Source: Casimicrobiaceae bacterium
GTDB taxonomy: Bacteria; Pseudomonadota; Gammaproteobacteria; Burkholderiales; Casimicrobiaceae
NCBI GenBank assembly: GCA_025056355.1
Contig: JANWWI010000030.1
Coordinates: forward strand, 1-32,538
Length of the DNA stretch: 32,538 bases
Reading direction: 5' to 3'
Shown: positions 17,403 through 29,850 of the stretch, one piece after another
Layout: the number at the start of each line of letters is the position of its first letter
Numbering within the stretch: position 1 is the first letter of the stretch
Translations under genes and position numbers: made by a program
Notes under the pieces: model-generated
The model's input: only the letters and a program-made list of their open reading frames with translations
What the model was told of the DNA's origin: nothing
The model's database searches: none

Positions 17403-18251
17403 TCACGGAAGCGCGCGGCTCGCCTCTGCCCCTTCACGGAACTCGCGCGAGAAATACCAGCGCCACTGCCAGAGCAACGACACCGGCCACGGATGTTGAA
17501 GCAGCTGTCGGTACAGACGCGTCATCTCAAGCAGCGTGCCTGCGGCCAGCAAGCGCGGCTCGAGCTGAACGACCTCGCGGATGAAGCGCAGGTTGCGCGC
17601 CTCAAGGCGCGTCGGCGCGTTGTCTTCGGCCCCGACGATGAGCGTGGCCTGCCGAAACACGTCGGCAAACAAATTGAAGGCCGTATGAGCGGTCACCGTC
17701 TCACAGCCGAACAAATAAACCGCCTGCACGCTGGAGAAAATACCGGGCGCGCTGAGCTCAAGCCACCTCAGGTCCTCGGCCGTAAGCTCAAGCAACTCCC
17801 CGCGAAAGTAACCACCACTGTGATGCCCCGAAATCACCACGCGATCAAGCCGCACGCCCCGATCGACGACCTGCTCCTTGAGTTCACGTGCCAAAGCGCG
17901 CACGTCGTAGCCCGCAAGCAGCCGCAGACGCTCGACCTCGAGCGCTCGCAGCCGCTCCCAGATTGGATGGCATTCAACGCTCACGCGGCATTCAACGGCA
18001 CGACGGTTCTCGGCCTCAAATTGACGGCCCAGCTCGAAAATACGCTTGCGCGTCGCCTCCGGCACACCGTCGCCCGTCGGCAGGACGATGATCGGACTCG
18101 AGGGCAGCGCCTTCGCAAGCGCTTGGATTTCGCCGGGAGCGTTGTTCAAATCGAGAAACAGTGTCGCGGCAACTGAAAACGAAGCCCACGTGAAGCCAAA
18201 CACCGCCATCACGGTCGCGCGGAGTCGCCCGCCGCCGCCTGCGCACACCAT
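17403..18251 (-). CDS. Exported protein with caspase/CHAT-like His-Cys motif, function unknown
   Basis: I do not recognise a named gene. The 282-residue product has an N-terminal signal-like segment (about 10-29, [21 protein letters not shown]), then a strand-rich start [20 protein letters not shown] (30-49). The middle shows [15 protein letters not shown] (138-152) and, about 35 residues on, [17 protein letters not shown] (178-194). A His in GHH/GHG followed by Cys after a hydrophobic strand (LFGCET) is the layout of clan CD peptidases such as caspase and CHAT domains, which suggests H143 or H144 and C183 as a dyad. The C-terminal 80 residues are helical and Trp-rich ([15 protein letters not shown]). 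The ATG at 18251 follows GAGGAGG, a strong Shine-Dalgarno. It is divergent from ilvD and overlaps or abuts lgt. Confidence 0.75.
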   Translation of the reverse strand: MVCAGGGGRLRATVMAVFGFTWASFSVAATLFLDLNNAPGEIQALAKALPSSPIIVLPTGDGVPEATRKRIFELGRQFEAENRRAVECRVSVECHPIWERLRALEVERLRLLAGYDVRALARELKEQVVDRGVRLDRVVISGHHSGGYFRGELLELTAEDLRWLELSAPGIFSSVQAVYLFGCETVTAHTAFNLFADVFRQATLIVGAEDNAPTRLEARNLRFIREVVQLEPRLLAAGTLLEMTRLYRQLLQHPWPVSLLWQWRWYFSREFREGAEASRALP

Positions 18252-18321
18252 GGCGCCTCCTCGATATCTGAACGATCGTCGCTCCGTTATTCTCTCAACA
18301 ATCCTTTGAGGTCTCATTCGT
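18252..18321. promoter_or_regulatory. Divergent intergenic region between the caspase-like gene and ilvD
   Basis: This 70-nt gap must hold the start signals for both divergent genes. Visible are a Shine-Dalgarno for each (AGGAGG on minus near 18256; TTTGAGG on plus at 18306-18312). No -35/-10 pair is convincing in either direction. Confidence 0.4.
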
Positions 18322-19998
<1,677 letters not shown>

Positions 19999-20045
19999 GC
20001 CGCGGCCCGCGCCCGGCGCACGCGACGAGACACGGGCTGTGTTTG

Positions 20046-20071
20046 CGGGGCCACCGCCCCGGCACACCGGG
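20046..20071. terminator. Possible bidirectional terminator between ilvD and rpoC
   Basis: The 128-nt gap between the convergent ilvD and rpoC stops has two overlapping GC-rich hairpins: cggggc-cacc-gccccg (20046-20061) and cccgg-caca-ccggg (20058-20071). They exclude each other. Neither has a T-run, so intrinsic termination would be weak; the position alone makes a terminator plausible. Confidence 0.35.
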
Positions 20072-20126
20072 TTGGCCGTCTAAGCGACCGCCACGCGACT
20101 GGCGACCCGCCAGGTGCAAGCAAGCG

Positions 20127-23100
20127 CTACGTGGCGCCCGCCGCAGAGGCTTCGGCCGAGGCTTCTTCGGTCGATTCGGCGCTGCCTGAAAGGCTTGAGG
20201 TATCGATGAACCCAGCAGCCTGATTGCGCTTGCGCAGACGGTGGTAAGCAAGCCCTGTTCCGGCCGGGATGAGTCGCCCGACGATGACGTTTTCCTTGAG
20301 TCCGCGCAACTCGTCGCGCTTGCCCATGATGGCCGCCTCGGTGAGCACTCGAGTGGTCTCCTGGAACGAAGCAGCTGAAATAAACGAGTCGGTCGACAGC
20401 GAAGCCTTGGTGATGCCAAGCAGCATCGGCTCGAACTGCGCGGGTTGCTTGCCTTCGGCCTTGACGCGATCGTTCTCTTCGAGCAGCTCCGAGCGCTCGA
20501 CTTGCTCACCGGTGATGAAGCGCGTATCGCCTGGATGCGTCACGGTCACGCGGCGCAGCATCTGGCGCACGATCACCTCGATGTGTTTGTCGTTGATGCG
20601 CACGCCCTGAAGTCGATAGACCTCCTGCACCTCGTCGATGATGTAGCGCGCCAACGCCTCCACACCCTGCAAACGAAGGATGTCGTGCGGATCGGGCGGA
20701 CCGTCGACGATCATCTCGCCCTTGTTGACGACCTGTCCGTCGATGGCCATGACCACCTTCTCTTTGGGAATCAGGTACTCGTGCGTCACCCCATCGAGGT
20801 CCTTGATGACAAGGCGCTGCTTGCCCTTGGTGTCCTTGCCAAACGAGACGGTTCCGGTCACCTCGGCCAGCATGCCCGCATCTTTCGGAGCACGGGCCTC
20901 AAAGAGCTCCGCAACACGCGGCAAGCCGCCCGTAATGTCACGTGTCTTCGAGGTTTCGGTCGGCATACGCGCAAGCACGTCGCCCGGATTGACCTGCTGG
21001 CCGTCTTTGACGACGATGATCGAGCCGATCTGGAACGTCACGACCAGCGGCGTATCCGAGCCGGCCGCACAAATCTCTTTGCCTTGCTCATCGAGAAGTT
21101 TGAGAATCGGCCGCAGCCCCTTGTCACGCGCGCCGGCGCGCCGCTTCGCATCGATGACCACGAGCGTCGAGATGCCGGTGACGTCATCGGTTTGCTTGGC
21201 AACGGTGAGGCCCTCGATGACGTTTTCGAATTTCACACGGCCGGCAAACTCGGTCAGGATTGGCCGAGAACCCGCATCCCACTCGGCGACCGTCTGCCCG
21301 GCCTTGACCGAGGCTCCGTCGCCGACCAGAAGCCGTGCGCCGTAGGGCACCTTATGACGCTCCCGCTCGCGGCCGTTGGCGTCGGTCACCGTCACCTCGG
21401 CCGACCGGGCAATCACGATTTTTTCCCCAGCCTGATTGGTGACGTAACGCATCGTGCCCGCGAAGTTCAAGGTGCCGGCCGTCTTCGTCTCGATCGTGCT
21501 TGCAGCGGTCGTCCGAGACGCCGCGCCGCCGATATGGAATGTGCGCATCGTCAGCTGCGTTCCGGGCTCTCCGATCGACTGTGCAGCGATCACGCCCACG
21601 GCCTCGCCGACGTTGACGAGATGTCCGCGCCCAAGGTCGCGTCCGTAGCATTTCGCACACAGCCCGAAGCGCGTTTCGCAGGTGAGCGGCGAGCGCACCT
21701 TGACCTCATCGACGCCGAGCGCATCGATGAGTTCCACGTCGTTCTCGTCGAGAAGCTTGCCGCTTGGAATGACGACCTTGCCGGTTTCGGGATGGACGAT
21801 GTCGACGGCCACCGTGCGTCCGAGAATTCGCTCACGCAGCGGCTCGACGACCTCGCCGCCGACAACCACGGCCTTCATCAGGAGCCCTTCGGCTGTGCCA
21901 CAGTCCTCCTCGACGACGACGAGATCCTGGGTCACATCGACGAGCCGGCGCGTGAGGTACCCCGAGTTGGCTGTTTTGAGCGCCGTGTCGGCGAGCCCCT
22001 TGCGCGCGCCATGCGTCGAGATGAAGTATTGCAGAACGTTGAGGCCTTCCCGGAAATTCGCCGTAATCGGTGTCTCGATGATCGAGCCGTCCGGTTTGGC
22101 CATCAGGCCGCGCATGCCAGCCAGCTGCCGAATCTGTGCGGTCGAACCGCGCGCCCCGGAATCGGCCATCATGAAGATCGAGTTGAAGGAGTCTTGCTTG
22201 ACCGCTTTGCCGTCTCGATCCACGACCGTTTCGGTCCCCAGCTGGGCCATCATCGCCTTGCCGATCTCATCACCCGCGGCGCCCCAGATGTCAATGACTT
22301 TGTTGTAGCGCTCGCCCGCAGTGACGAGGCCCGAGGCATACTGCTGCTGGATTTCTTTGACCTGCGCCGCGGCGTTCTTGAGGATGGCTTCTTTCTCCTT
22401 CGGCACCAGCATGTCGTCGACAGCGAAGGAGATGCCTGCCTGGGTGGCCAGGCGGAAACCCGCCTGCATCAGCTGATCGGCAAACACCACCGTCGCACGC
22501 AGGCCGCAGATCCGAAAGCACGCATTGATGAGCTTCGAGATCTCCTTTTTCTTGAGCGGCTTGTTGATGAGCGCAAAGGGCAACCCCTCCGGAAGGAGGT
22601 CGGACAAAAGCGCGCGGCCGACCGTTGTCTCCTGAAGGGTTATTTTTTCGACCCGCTGACCATCGGGCCCGAGGGTGACCTCGCGGAGGCGAACTTTGAT
22701 GCGCGCGTGCAGATCGACCGAGCGCGTCTCATAAGCGCGGTGCACCTCGGCAACATCGGCAAACACCATCCCTTCGCCGCGTGCATTGATGCGCTCGCGT
22801 GTGGCGTAGTAAAGGCCCAGCACGATGTCCTGAGACGGCACGATGCACGGATCGCCGTTCGAGGGCAGCAAAATATTGTTCGACGCCAGCATGAGGGTGC
22901 GTGCCTCCGCTTGTGCCTCGAGCGACAGTGGGACGTGTACGGCCATTTGGTCGCCATCGAAGTCGGCGTTGAACGCCGTGCAGACGAGCGGATGCAGCTG
23001 GATGGCCTTACCCTCGATCAGCACAGGCTCAAAGGCTTGAATGCCGAGCCGATGAAGGGTCGGTGCCCGGTTGAGCAGCACCGGATGCTCACGGATGACC

Positions 23101-24341
23101 TCTTCGAGCAGATCCCAGACGATGGGCTCTTGGTTCTCAACTTTTTTCTTTGCCTCTTTGATGGTTTTCGCTTCGCCGATCTGCTCGAGCCGGTTGAAGA
23201 TAAACGGTTTGAACAGCTCCAGCGCCATCAGCTTGGGCAACCCACACTGATGGAGCTTGAGTTGCGGACCAACCACGATCACGGAGCGGCCGGAATAGTC
23301 GACGCGCTTACCGAGCAGGTTTTGCCGGAACCGGCCGCCTTTGCCTTTGATCATGTCGGCCAGAGATTTAAGCGGTCGCTTGTTCGCGCCGGTCATGGCC
23401 TTCCCGCGGCGGCCGTTGTCAAGCAACGAATCGACGGCCTCCTGCAGCATGCGCTTTTCGTTGCGCACGATGATGTCGGGCGCGCGCAGCTCCAGCAGGC
23501 GCTTGAGACGGTTGTTGCGGTTGATGACGCGACGATATAGATCGTTCAAGTCCGACGTGGCAAAACGCCCTCCGTCGAGCGGCACGAGCGGTCGCAGCTC
23601 GGGCGGCAGCACCGGAAGCACCTCAAGCACCATCCACTCGGGCTTGATGCCGGACTTGTGAAAGGCCTCAAGCACCTTGAGGCGCTTCGCATACTTCTTG
23701 ATCTTGGCTTCCGAATTCGTGTTGGCGAGCTCCTGGCGTAGCCGCTCGGCCTCTTGAGCGACATTGATGCTCGCCAACAGGGCACGGATGCCTTCCGCCC
23801 CCATGAGCGCCTTGAATTCGTCGCCGTACTCCTCCGTCTTGGCCAAATACTCTTCCTCGGTCAGCAGCTGCCCGCGCGTAAGCGGGGTAAGCCCCGGATC
23901 GATGACCACATAAGCCTCAAAGTAGAGGACGCGCTCGATGTCGCGCAGGGTCATGTCGAGCACGAGGCCGAGGCGCGACGGCAAAGACTTCAAAAACCAG
24001 ATGTGTGCGACGGGCGAGGCGAGCTCGATATGCCCCATGCGCTCGCGCCGAACCTTTGACAGGGTGACCTCGACGCCGCACTTTTCGCAAATGACCCCGC
24101 GGTGCTTGAGCCGCTTGTACTTGCCGCACAAGCATTCGTAGTCCTTGATCGGGCCGAAAATCTTCGCGCAGAACAGCCCATCGCGCTCAGGCTTGAAGGT
24201 TCGATAGTTGATCGTCTCGGGCTTTTTGACTTCGCCGTAGGACCAGGAGCGGATGCGCTCGGGCGAGGCAAGACCGATCTTGATCGCATCGAACTCTTCG
24301 TTCGGGACGGTTTGCTTGAATAGGTCGAGCAATGCGTTCAT
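20127..24341 (-). CDS. rpoC: RNA polymerase beta' subunit
   Basis: The 1404-residue beta' subunit is of normal length (E. coli 1407). It has the N-terminal zinc site [20 protein letters not shown] (about 71-90), the catalytic Mg-binding NADFDGD near residue 460, the bridge-helix and trigger-loop region ([16 protein letters not shown]), and the second zinc site ([15 protein letters not shown]). The C-terminus is an Ala/Ser/Glu-rich tail. The ATG at 24341 follows GGGAGG at about 12 nt. It lies 21 nt after rpoB. Downstream is the convergent ilvD, where rpsL would be more usual. Confidence 0.98.
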   Translation of the reverse strand: MNALLDLFKQTVPNEEFDAIKIGLASPERIRSWSYGEVKKPETINYRTFKPERDGLFCAKIFGPIKDYECLCGKYKRLKHRGVICEKCGVEVTLSKVRRERMGHIELASPVAHIWFLKSLPSRLGLVLDMTLRDIERVLYFEAYVVIDPGLTPLTRGQLLTEEEYLAKTEEYGDEFKALMGAEGIRALLASINVAQEAERLRQELANTNSEAKIKKYAKRLKVLEAFHKSGIKPEWMVLEVLPVLPPELRPLVPLDGGRFATSDLNDLYRRVINRNNRLKRLLELRAPDIIVRNEKRMLQEAVDSLLDNGRRGKAMTGANKRPLKSLADMIKGKGGRFRQNLLGKRVDYSGRSVIVVGPQLKLHQCGLPKLMALELFKPFIFNRLEQIGEAKTIKEAKKKVENQEPIVWDLLEEVIREHPVLLNRAPTLHRLGIQAFEPVLIEGKAIQLHPLVCTAFNADFDGDQMAVHVPLSLEAQAEARTLMLASNNILLPSNGDPCIVPSQDIVLGLYYATRERINARGEGMVFADVAEVHRAYETRSVDLHARIKVRLREVTLGPDGQRVEKITLQETTVGRALLSDLLPEGLPFALINKPLKKKEISKLINACFRICGLRATVVFADQLMQAGFRLATQAGISFAVDDMLVPKEKEAILKNAAAQVKEIQQQYASGLVTAGERYNKVIDIWGAAGDEIGKAMMAQLGTETVVDRDGKAVKQDSFNSIFMMADSGARGSTAQIRQLAGMRGLMAKPDGSIIETPITANFREGLNVLQYFISTHGARKGLADTALKTANSGYLTRRLVDVTQDLVVVEEDCGTAEGLLMKAVVVGGEVVEPLRERILGRTVAVDIVHPETGKVVIPSGKLLDENDVELIDALGVDEVKVRSPLTCETRFGLCAKCYGRDLGRGHLVNVGEAVGVIAAQSIGEPGTQLTMRTFHIGGAASRTTAASTIETKTAGTLNFAGTMRYVTNQAGEKIVIARSAEVTVTDANGRERERHKVPYGARLLVGDGASVKAGQTVAEWDAGSRPILTEFAGRVKFENVIEGLTVAKQTDDVTGISTLVVIDAKRRAGARDKGLRPILKLLDEQGKEICAAGSDTPLVVTFQIGSIIVVKDGQQVNPGDVLARMPTETSKTRDITGGLPRVAELFEARAPKDAGMLAEVTGTVSFGKDTKGKQRLVIKDLDGVTHEYLIPKEKVVMAIDGQVVNKGEMIVDGPPDPHDILRLQGVEALARYIIDEVQEVYRLQGVRINDKHIEVIVRQMLRRVTVTHPGDTRFITGEQVERSELLEENDRVKAEGKQPAQFEPMLLGITKASLSTDSFISAASFQETTRVLTEAAIMGKRDELRGLKENVIVGRLIPAGTGLAYHRLRKRNQAAGFIDTSSLSGSAESTEEASAEASAAGAT

Positions 24342-24362
24342 GGGTTTGATGACCTCCCAGCC

Positions 24363-27300
24363 TTACTTGCGCTCGAGATCGACATCGATACCGAGTGAGC
24401 GGATTTCCTTGACCAGCACATTGAACGACTCGGGCATGCCGGCATCGATCTTGTGTTCGCCTTTGACGATGTTTTCGTACACCTTCGTACGCCCCGCCAC
24501 GTCGTCGGACTTGACAGTAAGCATTTCCTGAAGCGTGTAGGCAGCGCCGTAGGCCTCAAGCGCCCACACCTCCATCTCCCCGAACCGCTGGCCGCCGAAC
24601 TGCGCTTTGCCCCCGAGCGGCTGCTGCGTCACGAGGCTGTACGGACCGGTCGAGCGCGCATGCATCTTGTCATCCACGAGGTGATGCAGCTTGAGCATGT
24701 GCATGTAGCCGACCGTAACGGGCCGATCAAACGGCTCGCCTGTCCGTCCGTCATAGAGCGTGGTCTGGCCCGATTCGGGCAAATCCGCCAGGCGCAACAT
24801 CGCCTTGATTTCTTCTTCGCGCGCACCGTCGAAAACGGGCGACGCAAAAGGAATCCCCTCTCGCAGATTGTCCGCAAGCTCAAGCATCTCCGCATCACTG
24901 AGCGAACTCAAATCCTGCGGCGCTCCCGTGTTGCGATAGAGGGTTTCGATGAAGTTGCGGATTTCGCGCACATTGGCCTGGGATTTGAGCATCTGGTCGA
25001 TCTTGCGCCCGATCCCCTTGGCCGCCCAGCCGAGATGGACCTCAAGGATCTGCCCGACGTTCATACGCGACGGCACGCCGAGCGGATTGAGCACGATATC
25101 CACCGGCGTGCCATCGGCCATATAGGGCATATCCTCGACCGGAACGATTTTCGAGACTACCCCCTTGTTGCCGTGCCGCCCAGCCATCTTGTCGCCAGGC
25201 TGTAGGCGCCGCTTGACGGCGATGTAGACTTTGACCATCTTGAGCACACCCGGCGGAAGCTCATCGCCCTGGGTCAGTTTCTTTTTCTTGAGCTCAAAGG
25301 CGGCGTCAAACTGGGCGCGGATCTGCGCAAGACTCTCCTTGACGCTCTCGAGCTGACGTGCCGCTGCGTCATCTGCGAGACGCAAATCAAACCAGTCATA
25401 GCGATTGAGGCTCGCAAGATATTCGGCCGTCAGGACCGTGCCCTTAGGCAATTTCTTCGGACCGCCGCTTGCCACCTTACCCACGAGCAGGCGTTCGAGT
25501 CGCTCGAAGGCATCGTTCTCAACGATGCGTAACTGGTCCGACAGATCTTTTTTGAAGCTGCGCAGTTCCTCATCGATGATCAACTGCGCACGCTTGTCGC
25601 GCTGAACCCCTTCGCGCGTGAACACCTTGACGTCGATGACCGTGCCCGAGATCCCCTGAGGCACGCGCAGCGACGTGTCTTTGACATCGCTCGCCTTCTC
25701 GCCAAAGATGGCGCGCAGGAGCTTTTCCTCCGGTGTCAGCGTCGTCTCGCCCTTGGGAGTGACCTTCCCCACGAGCACATCGCCGGGCTCAACTTCCGCG
25801 CCGATGTAGACGATGCCAGACTCGTCAAGCCGCGACAGCTGCGCTTCACCCAAGCTTGCGATGTCGCGCGTGATCTCCTCCTCGCCGAGCTTGGTGTCAC
25901 GGGCCATGACGGTGAGCTCCTCGATGTGAATCGAGGTGTAGCGATCGTCTGCGACCACCCGTTCGGAGATCAAGATCGAGTCTTCGTAGTTGTAGCCATT
26001 CCAGGGCATGAACGCGACGAGCATGTTCTGCCCGAGCGCCAGTTCACCCTTGTCAGTCGAGGCACCGTCGGCGATCACATCGCCGCGCTGGATCCGATCG
26101 CCGACTTTGACGAGCGGACGCTGACTGATGTTGGTGTTTTGGTTGGAACGCCGGTACTTGACGAGGTTGTAAATGTCAACGCCCACCTCGCCCGGCTGAG
26201 TCTCTTCATCATTGACGCGCACGACGATGCGCGACGCATCGACGTAGTCGACGCGACCGCCGCGGCGGGCAAGAACGACCGTGCCCGAATCGAGCGCCGC
26301 TTTGCGCTCCACTCCCGTGCCCACGAGCGGTTTTTCAGGCCGCAAGCATGGAACGGCTTGCCGCTGCATATTCGAGCCCATGAGCGCCCGGTTCGCATCG
26401 TCGTGCTCGAGAAACGGGATCAAGGAGGCCGCCACCGACACGATTTGCGACGGGGCCACATCCATGAAATTGACCTCGCTGGCCGGTACCATCTTCGACT
26501 CGCCGTCCTTGCGGGAAAGCACCAGCTCGGAGGTGATCCGCCCCTCGGCATCAAGCGGGGTGTTGGCCTGTGCGATGGTGTAGCCGGCTTCTTCAATAGC
26601 CGATAGATACACGATCTCGTCGGTCACGCGCCCATCGACCACCTTGCGGTAGGGGGTCTCGATGAAGCCGTACTCGTTCACGCGCGCATAGAGCGCAAGC
26701 GAGTTGATCAGGCCGATGTTGGGCCCTTCGGGCGTTTCAATCGGGCAGACCCGGCCATAGTGGGTTGGATGAACGTCACGAACCTCGAACCCCGCCCGTT
26801 CGCGCGTGAGCCCTCCCGGCCCGAGCGCCGAGACCCGACGTTTATGCGTGAGCTCGGAGAGCGGGTTGGTTTGGTCCATGAACTGCGACAGCTGGCTCGA
26901 GCCAAAGAACTCCTTGAGCGCCGCCGAAATGGGCTTCGCGTTGATCAGATCGTGCGGCATCAGGTTTTCGCTTTCGGCTTGGCCGAGTCGTTCTTTGACC
27001 GCACGTTCCACGCGTGCCAGCCCTGAGCGAAACTGGTTTTCGGCCAGTTCGCCGACCGAGCGCACGCGCCGGTTGCCAAGGTGATCGATATCGTCGACCT
27101 GACCTCGGCCGTTGCGCAACTCAAGAAGAACACCGACCACGTCGAGGATGTCTTCCACCGTAAGTACCATCGGCCCCTCGATCGAAGCACGGCCGAGCCG
27201 ACGGTTGAATTTCATCCGCCCGACCCGCGACAGATCGTAGGTTTCCGGCGAGAAGAAAAGCCGATTGAAGAGCATCTCGACGGCCTCGGCGGTCGGCGGT

Positions 27301-28436
27301 TCACCGGGCCGCATCATGCGGTAGATTGCCACGCGCGCCGTGGTCTGGTCCGGGATGTCATCAGAACGCAGCGTCAGCGAGAGCCACGGCCCCTCGTCGA
27401 GGTCGTTGATATAGAGGGTCTGGAAATGCGTGATGCCCGCCTCGACGATCTTCTTGACCGATTCTTCGTTGAGTTCCTCATTGGCCTTCACGAGCACTTC
27501 GCCGGTCTCGGGATCGACCAAGTTCTTCGCGGCGATTCGGCCGTAAAGATCCTCGATCGGCAGCGTCAGCCGCTCGGTACCCGCCATCAGCAGATCGCGG
27601 ATGTGTTTGGCCGTGACGCGCTTTTCTTTGGGCACGATCACGGTTCCATCAGGCGCCTTGATGTCGAAGCGCGCGACTTCACCCTTGAGTCGTTCGGGGA
27701 CGAAGGCGATCTGCGCACCTTGTGGGGTGAAATAGATGTCGTCAAACTTGTAATAACGAGCCAGGATTTGCTCGTTGTTCAGGCCGAGCGCCTTGAGCAA
27801 GATCGTCACTGGCATCTTGCGCCGGCGGTCGATCCGGAAGTAGAGGTGGTCTTTCGGGTCGAACTCGAAGTCGAGCCATGAGCCTCGATACGGAATCACC
27901 CGCGCCGAAAACAGCAGCTTGCCTGAGCTGTGTGTCTTACCCTTGTCGTGTTCGAAAAACACCCCGGGTGAACGGTGTAGCTGCGAGACGATCACACGCT
28001 CGGTGCCGTTGATGATGAAGGAGCCCGTCTCGGTCATGAGCGGAATTTCGCCCATGTAGACCTCGCTCTCCTTGATCTCCTTGACGGTTTCTTTGGCAGC
28101 GTCCCGGTCGTAGATGATCAGGCGCACCTTGGCACGAAGTGGCGCGGCATACGTGAGGCCCCGCTGCTGGCACTCCACGACGTCGAAGGGAGGCGTGCCT
28201 AGCGAGTAGCTGACATACTCGAGTTTGGCCAGGCCGTTGTGAGAGGTGATTGGAAAAATCGAGCGAAAGGCCGATTCCAGGCCTACGTCCTTGCGCTCGG
28301 CCACTGGCACGCCGGTCTGGAGAAATTCGCGATAGGAGTTGATCTGCGTTTCGAGCAGAAACGGCACGGGCAAAACGGAGCGGGGCGATCCGAAACTTTT
28401 GCGGATGCGTTTCTTCTCGGCGAAGGAGTAGCTCAT
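24363..28436 (-). CDS. rpoB: RNA polymerase beta subunit
   Basis: The 1357-residue beta subunit begins [20 protein letters not shown]. The rifampicin region is the ordinary sensitive sequence ([16 protein letters not shown], then [13 protein letters not shown]), so no resistance change is seen. The C-terminal clamp part contains [20 protein letters not shown]-type sequence ([16 protein letters not shown]) and [20 protein letters not shown]. The start is the ATG at 28436 with GAGG just upstream; a longer open frame to 28535 lacks family sequence. It follows rplL by 172 nt, a gap that contains an attenuator-like hairpin, and is followed by rpoC. Confidence 0.98.
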   Translation of the reverse strand: MSYSFAEKKRIRKSFGSPRSVLPVPFLLETQINSYREFLQTGVPVAERKDVGLESAFRSIFPITSHNGLAKLEYVSYSLGTPPFDVVECQQRGLTYAAPLRAKVRLIIYDRDAAKETVKEIKESEVYMGEIPLMTETGSFIINGTERVIVSQLHRSPGVFFEHDKGKTHSSGKLLFSARVIPYRGSWLDFEFDPKDHLYFRIDRRRKMPVTILLKALGLNNEQILARYYKFDDIYFTPQGAQIAFVPERLKGEVARFDIKAPDGTVIVPKEKRVTAKHIRDLLMAGTERLTLPIEDLYGRIAAKNLVDPETGEVLVKANEELNEESVKKIVEAGITHFQTLYINDLDEGPWLSLTLRSDDIPDQTTARVAIYRMMRPGEPPTAEAVEMLFNRLFFSPETYDLSRVGRMKFNRRLGRASIEGPMVLTVEDILDVVGVLLELRNGRGQVDDIDHLGNRRVRSVGELAENQFRSGLARVERAVKERLGQAESENLMPHDLINAKPISAALKEFFGSSQLSQFMDQTNPLSELTHKRRVSALGPGGLTRERAGFEVRDVHPTHYGRVCPIETPEGPNIGLINSLALYARVNEYGFIETPYRKVVDGRVTDEIVYLSAIEEAGYTIAQANTPLDAEGRITSELVLSRKDGESKMVPASEVNFMDVAPSQIVSVAASLIPFLEHDDANRALMGSNMQRQAVPCLRPEKPLVGTGVERKAALDSGTVVLARRGGRVDYVDASRIVVRVNDEETQPGEVGVDIYNLVKYRRSNQNTNISQRPLVKVGDRIQRGDVIADGASTDKGELALGQNMLVAFMPWNGYNYEDSILISERVVADDRYTSIHIEELTVMARDTKLGEEEITRDIASLGEAQLSRLDESGIVYIGAEVEPGDVLVGKVTPKGETTLTPEEKLLRAIFGEKASDVKDTSLRVPQGISGTVIDVKVFTREGVQRDKRAQLIIDEELRSFKKDLSDQLRIVENDAFERLERLLVGKVASGGPKKLPKGTVLTAEYLASLNRYDWFDLRLADDAAARQLESVKESLAQIRAQFDAAFELKKKKLTQGDELPPGVLKMVKVYIAVKRRLQPGDKMAGRHGNKGVVSKIVPVEDMPYMADGTPVDIVLNPLGVPSRMNVGQILEVHLGWAAKGIGRKIDQMLKSQANVREIRNFIETLYRNTGAPQDLSSLSDAEMLELADNLREGIPFASPVFDGAREEEIKAMLRLADLPESGQTTLYDGRTGEPFDRPVTVGYMHMLKLHHLVDDKMHARSTGPYSLVTQQPLGGKAQFGGQRFGEMEVWALEAYGAAYTLQEMLTVKSDDVAGRTKVYENIVKGEHKIDAGMPESFNVLVKEIRSLGIDVDLERK

Positions 28437-28567
28437 GAGGACCTCGAGTGGGGCAACACCGGATGGGTCAGCGTCAACGACCGGCACTCGCACGCCGTCG
28501 TCGCACCGTTGAACTCTGGCTTGCGTTCTTTCCACTGCAGACCGTCACGCACGGCAAGCGATCCGCA

Positions 28568-28596
28568 GGAGAAAGGGCTGCAACACAACGCAGCCC
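28568..28596 (-). terminator. Attenuator-like hairpin between rplL and rpoB
   Basis: On the minus strand GGGCTGC-GTTGTGTT-GCAGCCC (28596-28575) is a perfect 7-bp stem with an 8-nt loop, followed at once by TTTCT. It sits 12 nt after the rplL stop. E. coli has a partial terminator at the same position that makes ribosomal protein mRNA more abundant than rpoBC mRNA, so this is probably an attenuator that polymerase often reads through. Confidence 0.72.
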
Positions 28597-28608
28597 CGCA
28601 CCCCTCGG

Positions 28609-28992
28609 TTACTTGATTTCGACTTTCGCGCCGGCCTCTTCGAGCTTTTTCTTCGCCGCCTCGGCGTCGGCCTTGGACATCGCTTCTTTGACGGTCTTGG
28701 GTGCCCCATCGACGAGGTCTTTGGCTTCCTTGAGGCCAAGGCCCGTGATTTCGCGCACAGCCTTGATCACGCCCACCTTGTTAGCGCCGGCCTCCTTGAG
28801 AATCAGATCGAACTCCGTCTTCTCTTCGGCAGCCGGTGCGGCCGCGGCGCCACCGCCAGCAGCCGCCACCGGAGCCGCCATCGCGGCCGCAGACACGCCA
28901 AACTTCTCCTCGATCGCCTTGACGAGCTCGTTGAGCTCGATCACCGACATCGTGTCGAGACTGGAGAGGAAGGACTCTTTATCGAATGCCAT
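28609..28992 (-). CDS. rplL: 50S ribosomal protein L7/L12
   Basis: L7/L12 forms the mobile stalk that recruits translation GTPases. The 127-residue acidic protein starts [20 protein letters not shown] (dimerisation domain), has an Ala/Gly-rich hinge at about 37-57, and a C-terminal domain with [20 protein letters not shown] and [10 protein letters not shown]. The ATG at 28992 has AGGTTGACAAG upstream. It follows rplJ by 74 nt and precedes the attenuator and rpoB. Confidence 0.98.
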   Translation of the reverse strand: MAFDKESFLSSLDTMSVIELNELVKAIEEKFGVSAAAMAAPVAAAGGGAAAAPAAEEKTEFDLILKEAGANKVGVIKAVREITGLGLKEAKDLVDGAPKTVKEAMSKADAEAAKKKLEEAGAKVEIK

Positions 28993-29033
28993 CTTGTCAA
29001 CCTATCGAATCTTGAACGGTAAAACGGAATAAC

Positions 29034-29054
29034 GCTGAACGGAGCCGTTTCAGC
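29034..29054 (-). other. Stem-loop in the rplJ-rplL spacer
   Basis: The minus strand reads GCTGAAACGGCTCCGTTCAGC: a 5-bp stem, a bulged A, three more pairs (ACG/CGT) and a GCTC loop. It lies within 15-35 nt after the rplJ stop. Downstream bases are T-rich but interrupted (GTTATTCCGTTTT). It may help set rplL translation or mRNA processing; this is inference. Confidence 0.4.
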
Positions 29055-29066
29055 CGGACGTAGGGG

Positions 29067-29573
29067 TCAGCTGGACGCAGGGGCCGCTTGGCTCTTTTGC
29101 TCGGCGACGGCTGCGAGCACTCGGGCGAGCCGGGCAATCGGCGCGTTGAGCAGTCCGGCCAGCTGGGCGAGCAGCACCTCGCGGCTCGGAATGGCTGCCA
29201 AGGCCTTCACCCCGGCCTCGTCGAGAAGCTTGCCGTTGTAGGCGCCACAGCGCACGAGGAACTTTTCGTGACCCTTCGCGAACTCACTGAGGACCTTCGC
29301 TGCGGCCACCGCGTCTTTGGAAAACCCGTAAATGAGCGGCCCCTTCATTTCGTTGGAGGCCACTTCAAACGCCGAGCCAGCCACTGCGCGTCGCGCCAGC
29401 GTGTTTTTGAGGACGTGCAAATACACCCCTTGCTCGCGCGCTGTCTTGCGCAAGGCATTCAACTCGGCCACCGTGGTGCCACGATATTCGGCCATCACGA
29501 GGGTTTGTGCTTGAGCGACTTGCGCTTTCACCTCGTCAATGACGGCGGCTTTTTGCGTGCGATTCAGACTCAA
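29067..29573 (-). CDS. rplJ: 50S ribosomal protein L10
   Basis: L10 anchors L7/L12 dimers to the ribosome. The 168-residue protein begins [20 protein letters not shown] and has [18 protein letters not shown] near 32-49 and LKNTLARRA near 60, typical of L10. The C-terminal helix ([12 protein letters not shown]) is the L7/L12 binding part. The start has AAAGGAG upstream (GTGAAAGGAGACATACG); the start codon is TTG (at 29573), a rare initiator. The preceding 277-nt spacer carries a probable L10 autoregulatory leader. Confidence 0.96.
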   Translation of the reverse strand: MSLNRTQKAAVIDEVKAQVAQAQTLVMAEYRGTTVAELNALRKTAREQGVYLHVLKNTLARRAVAGSAFEVASNEMKGPLIYGFSKDAVAAAKVLSEFAKGHEKFLVRCGAYNGKLLDEAGVKALAAIPSREVLLAQLAGLLNAPIARLARVLAAVAEQKSQAAPASS

Positions 29574-29850
29574 GTCGTATGTCTCCTTTCACGATCTGCC
29601 TCGACGACGAGGCGTGTTGAGTTTGCAGCGTGTCTGCCCGCACGGTCCAATCCGCCTCGTTCATTTGCAACAGGCGGTGGATCGCATCGGCGGATACGCC
29701 ATCTGCGCTGGCTGCGGACGCGCCCTGCGAAGAAACACGTCCGTTCGATTAAGGGGTTGCGACTGCGAGAGCCGTAGCCCCACCAGCGGTCTTCGATGAC
29801 CCGCCTTGAGCGCGCGCGAGGCGCCCTCTAGGTGGTCCACCGATTCGTTG
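29574..29850 (-). other. rplA-rplJ intergenic region
   Basis: This 277-nt spacer has no credible gene. It contains the probable L10 leader RNA and a strong Shine-Dalgarno (AAAGGAG near 29582-29588) for rplJ. A promoter for rplJL-rpoBC, present in E. coli at this place, would be expected, but I could not assign -35/-10 boxes with confidence. Confidence 0.5.
29690..29800 (-). promoter_or_regulatory. Probable ribosomal protein L10 leader
   Basis: In many bacteria the L10(L12)4 complex binds the rplJ leader and represses translation. The transcript here contains GAAGACCGCTGGTGGGG (about 29796-29780) and, further on, CCAGCGCAGATGGCG (about 29711-29697). The order AAGACCGCnGGTG...GCGCAGAnGG resembles known L10 leaders from memory. 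The two parts could pair (CGCTGG/CCAGCG). The boundaries are approximate and no covariance search was possible. Confidence 0.6.

Noticed and set aside
20445-23540. A 1031-codon open frame on the plus strand opposite rpoC
   Set aside because: It is antisense to an intact rpoC, rich in Arg, His and Leu without family motifs, and explained by GC-rich codon use that avoids stops on the opposite strand. No ribosome binding site or independent support was seen.
24841-26940. Possible rifampicin-resistance changes or inserted domain in rpoB
   Set aside because: The rifampicin cluster reads as the ordinary sensitive sequence, and the overall length is close to normal.
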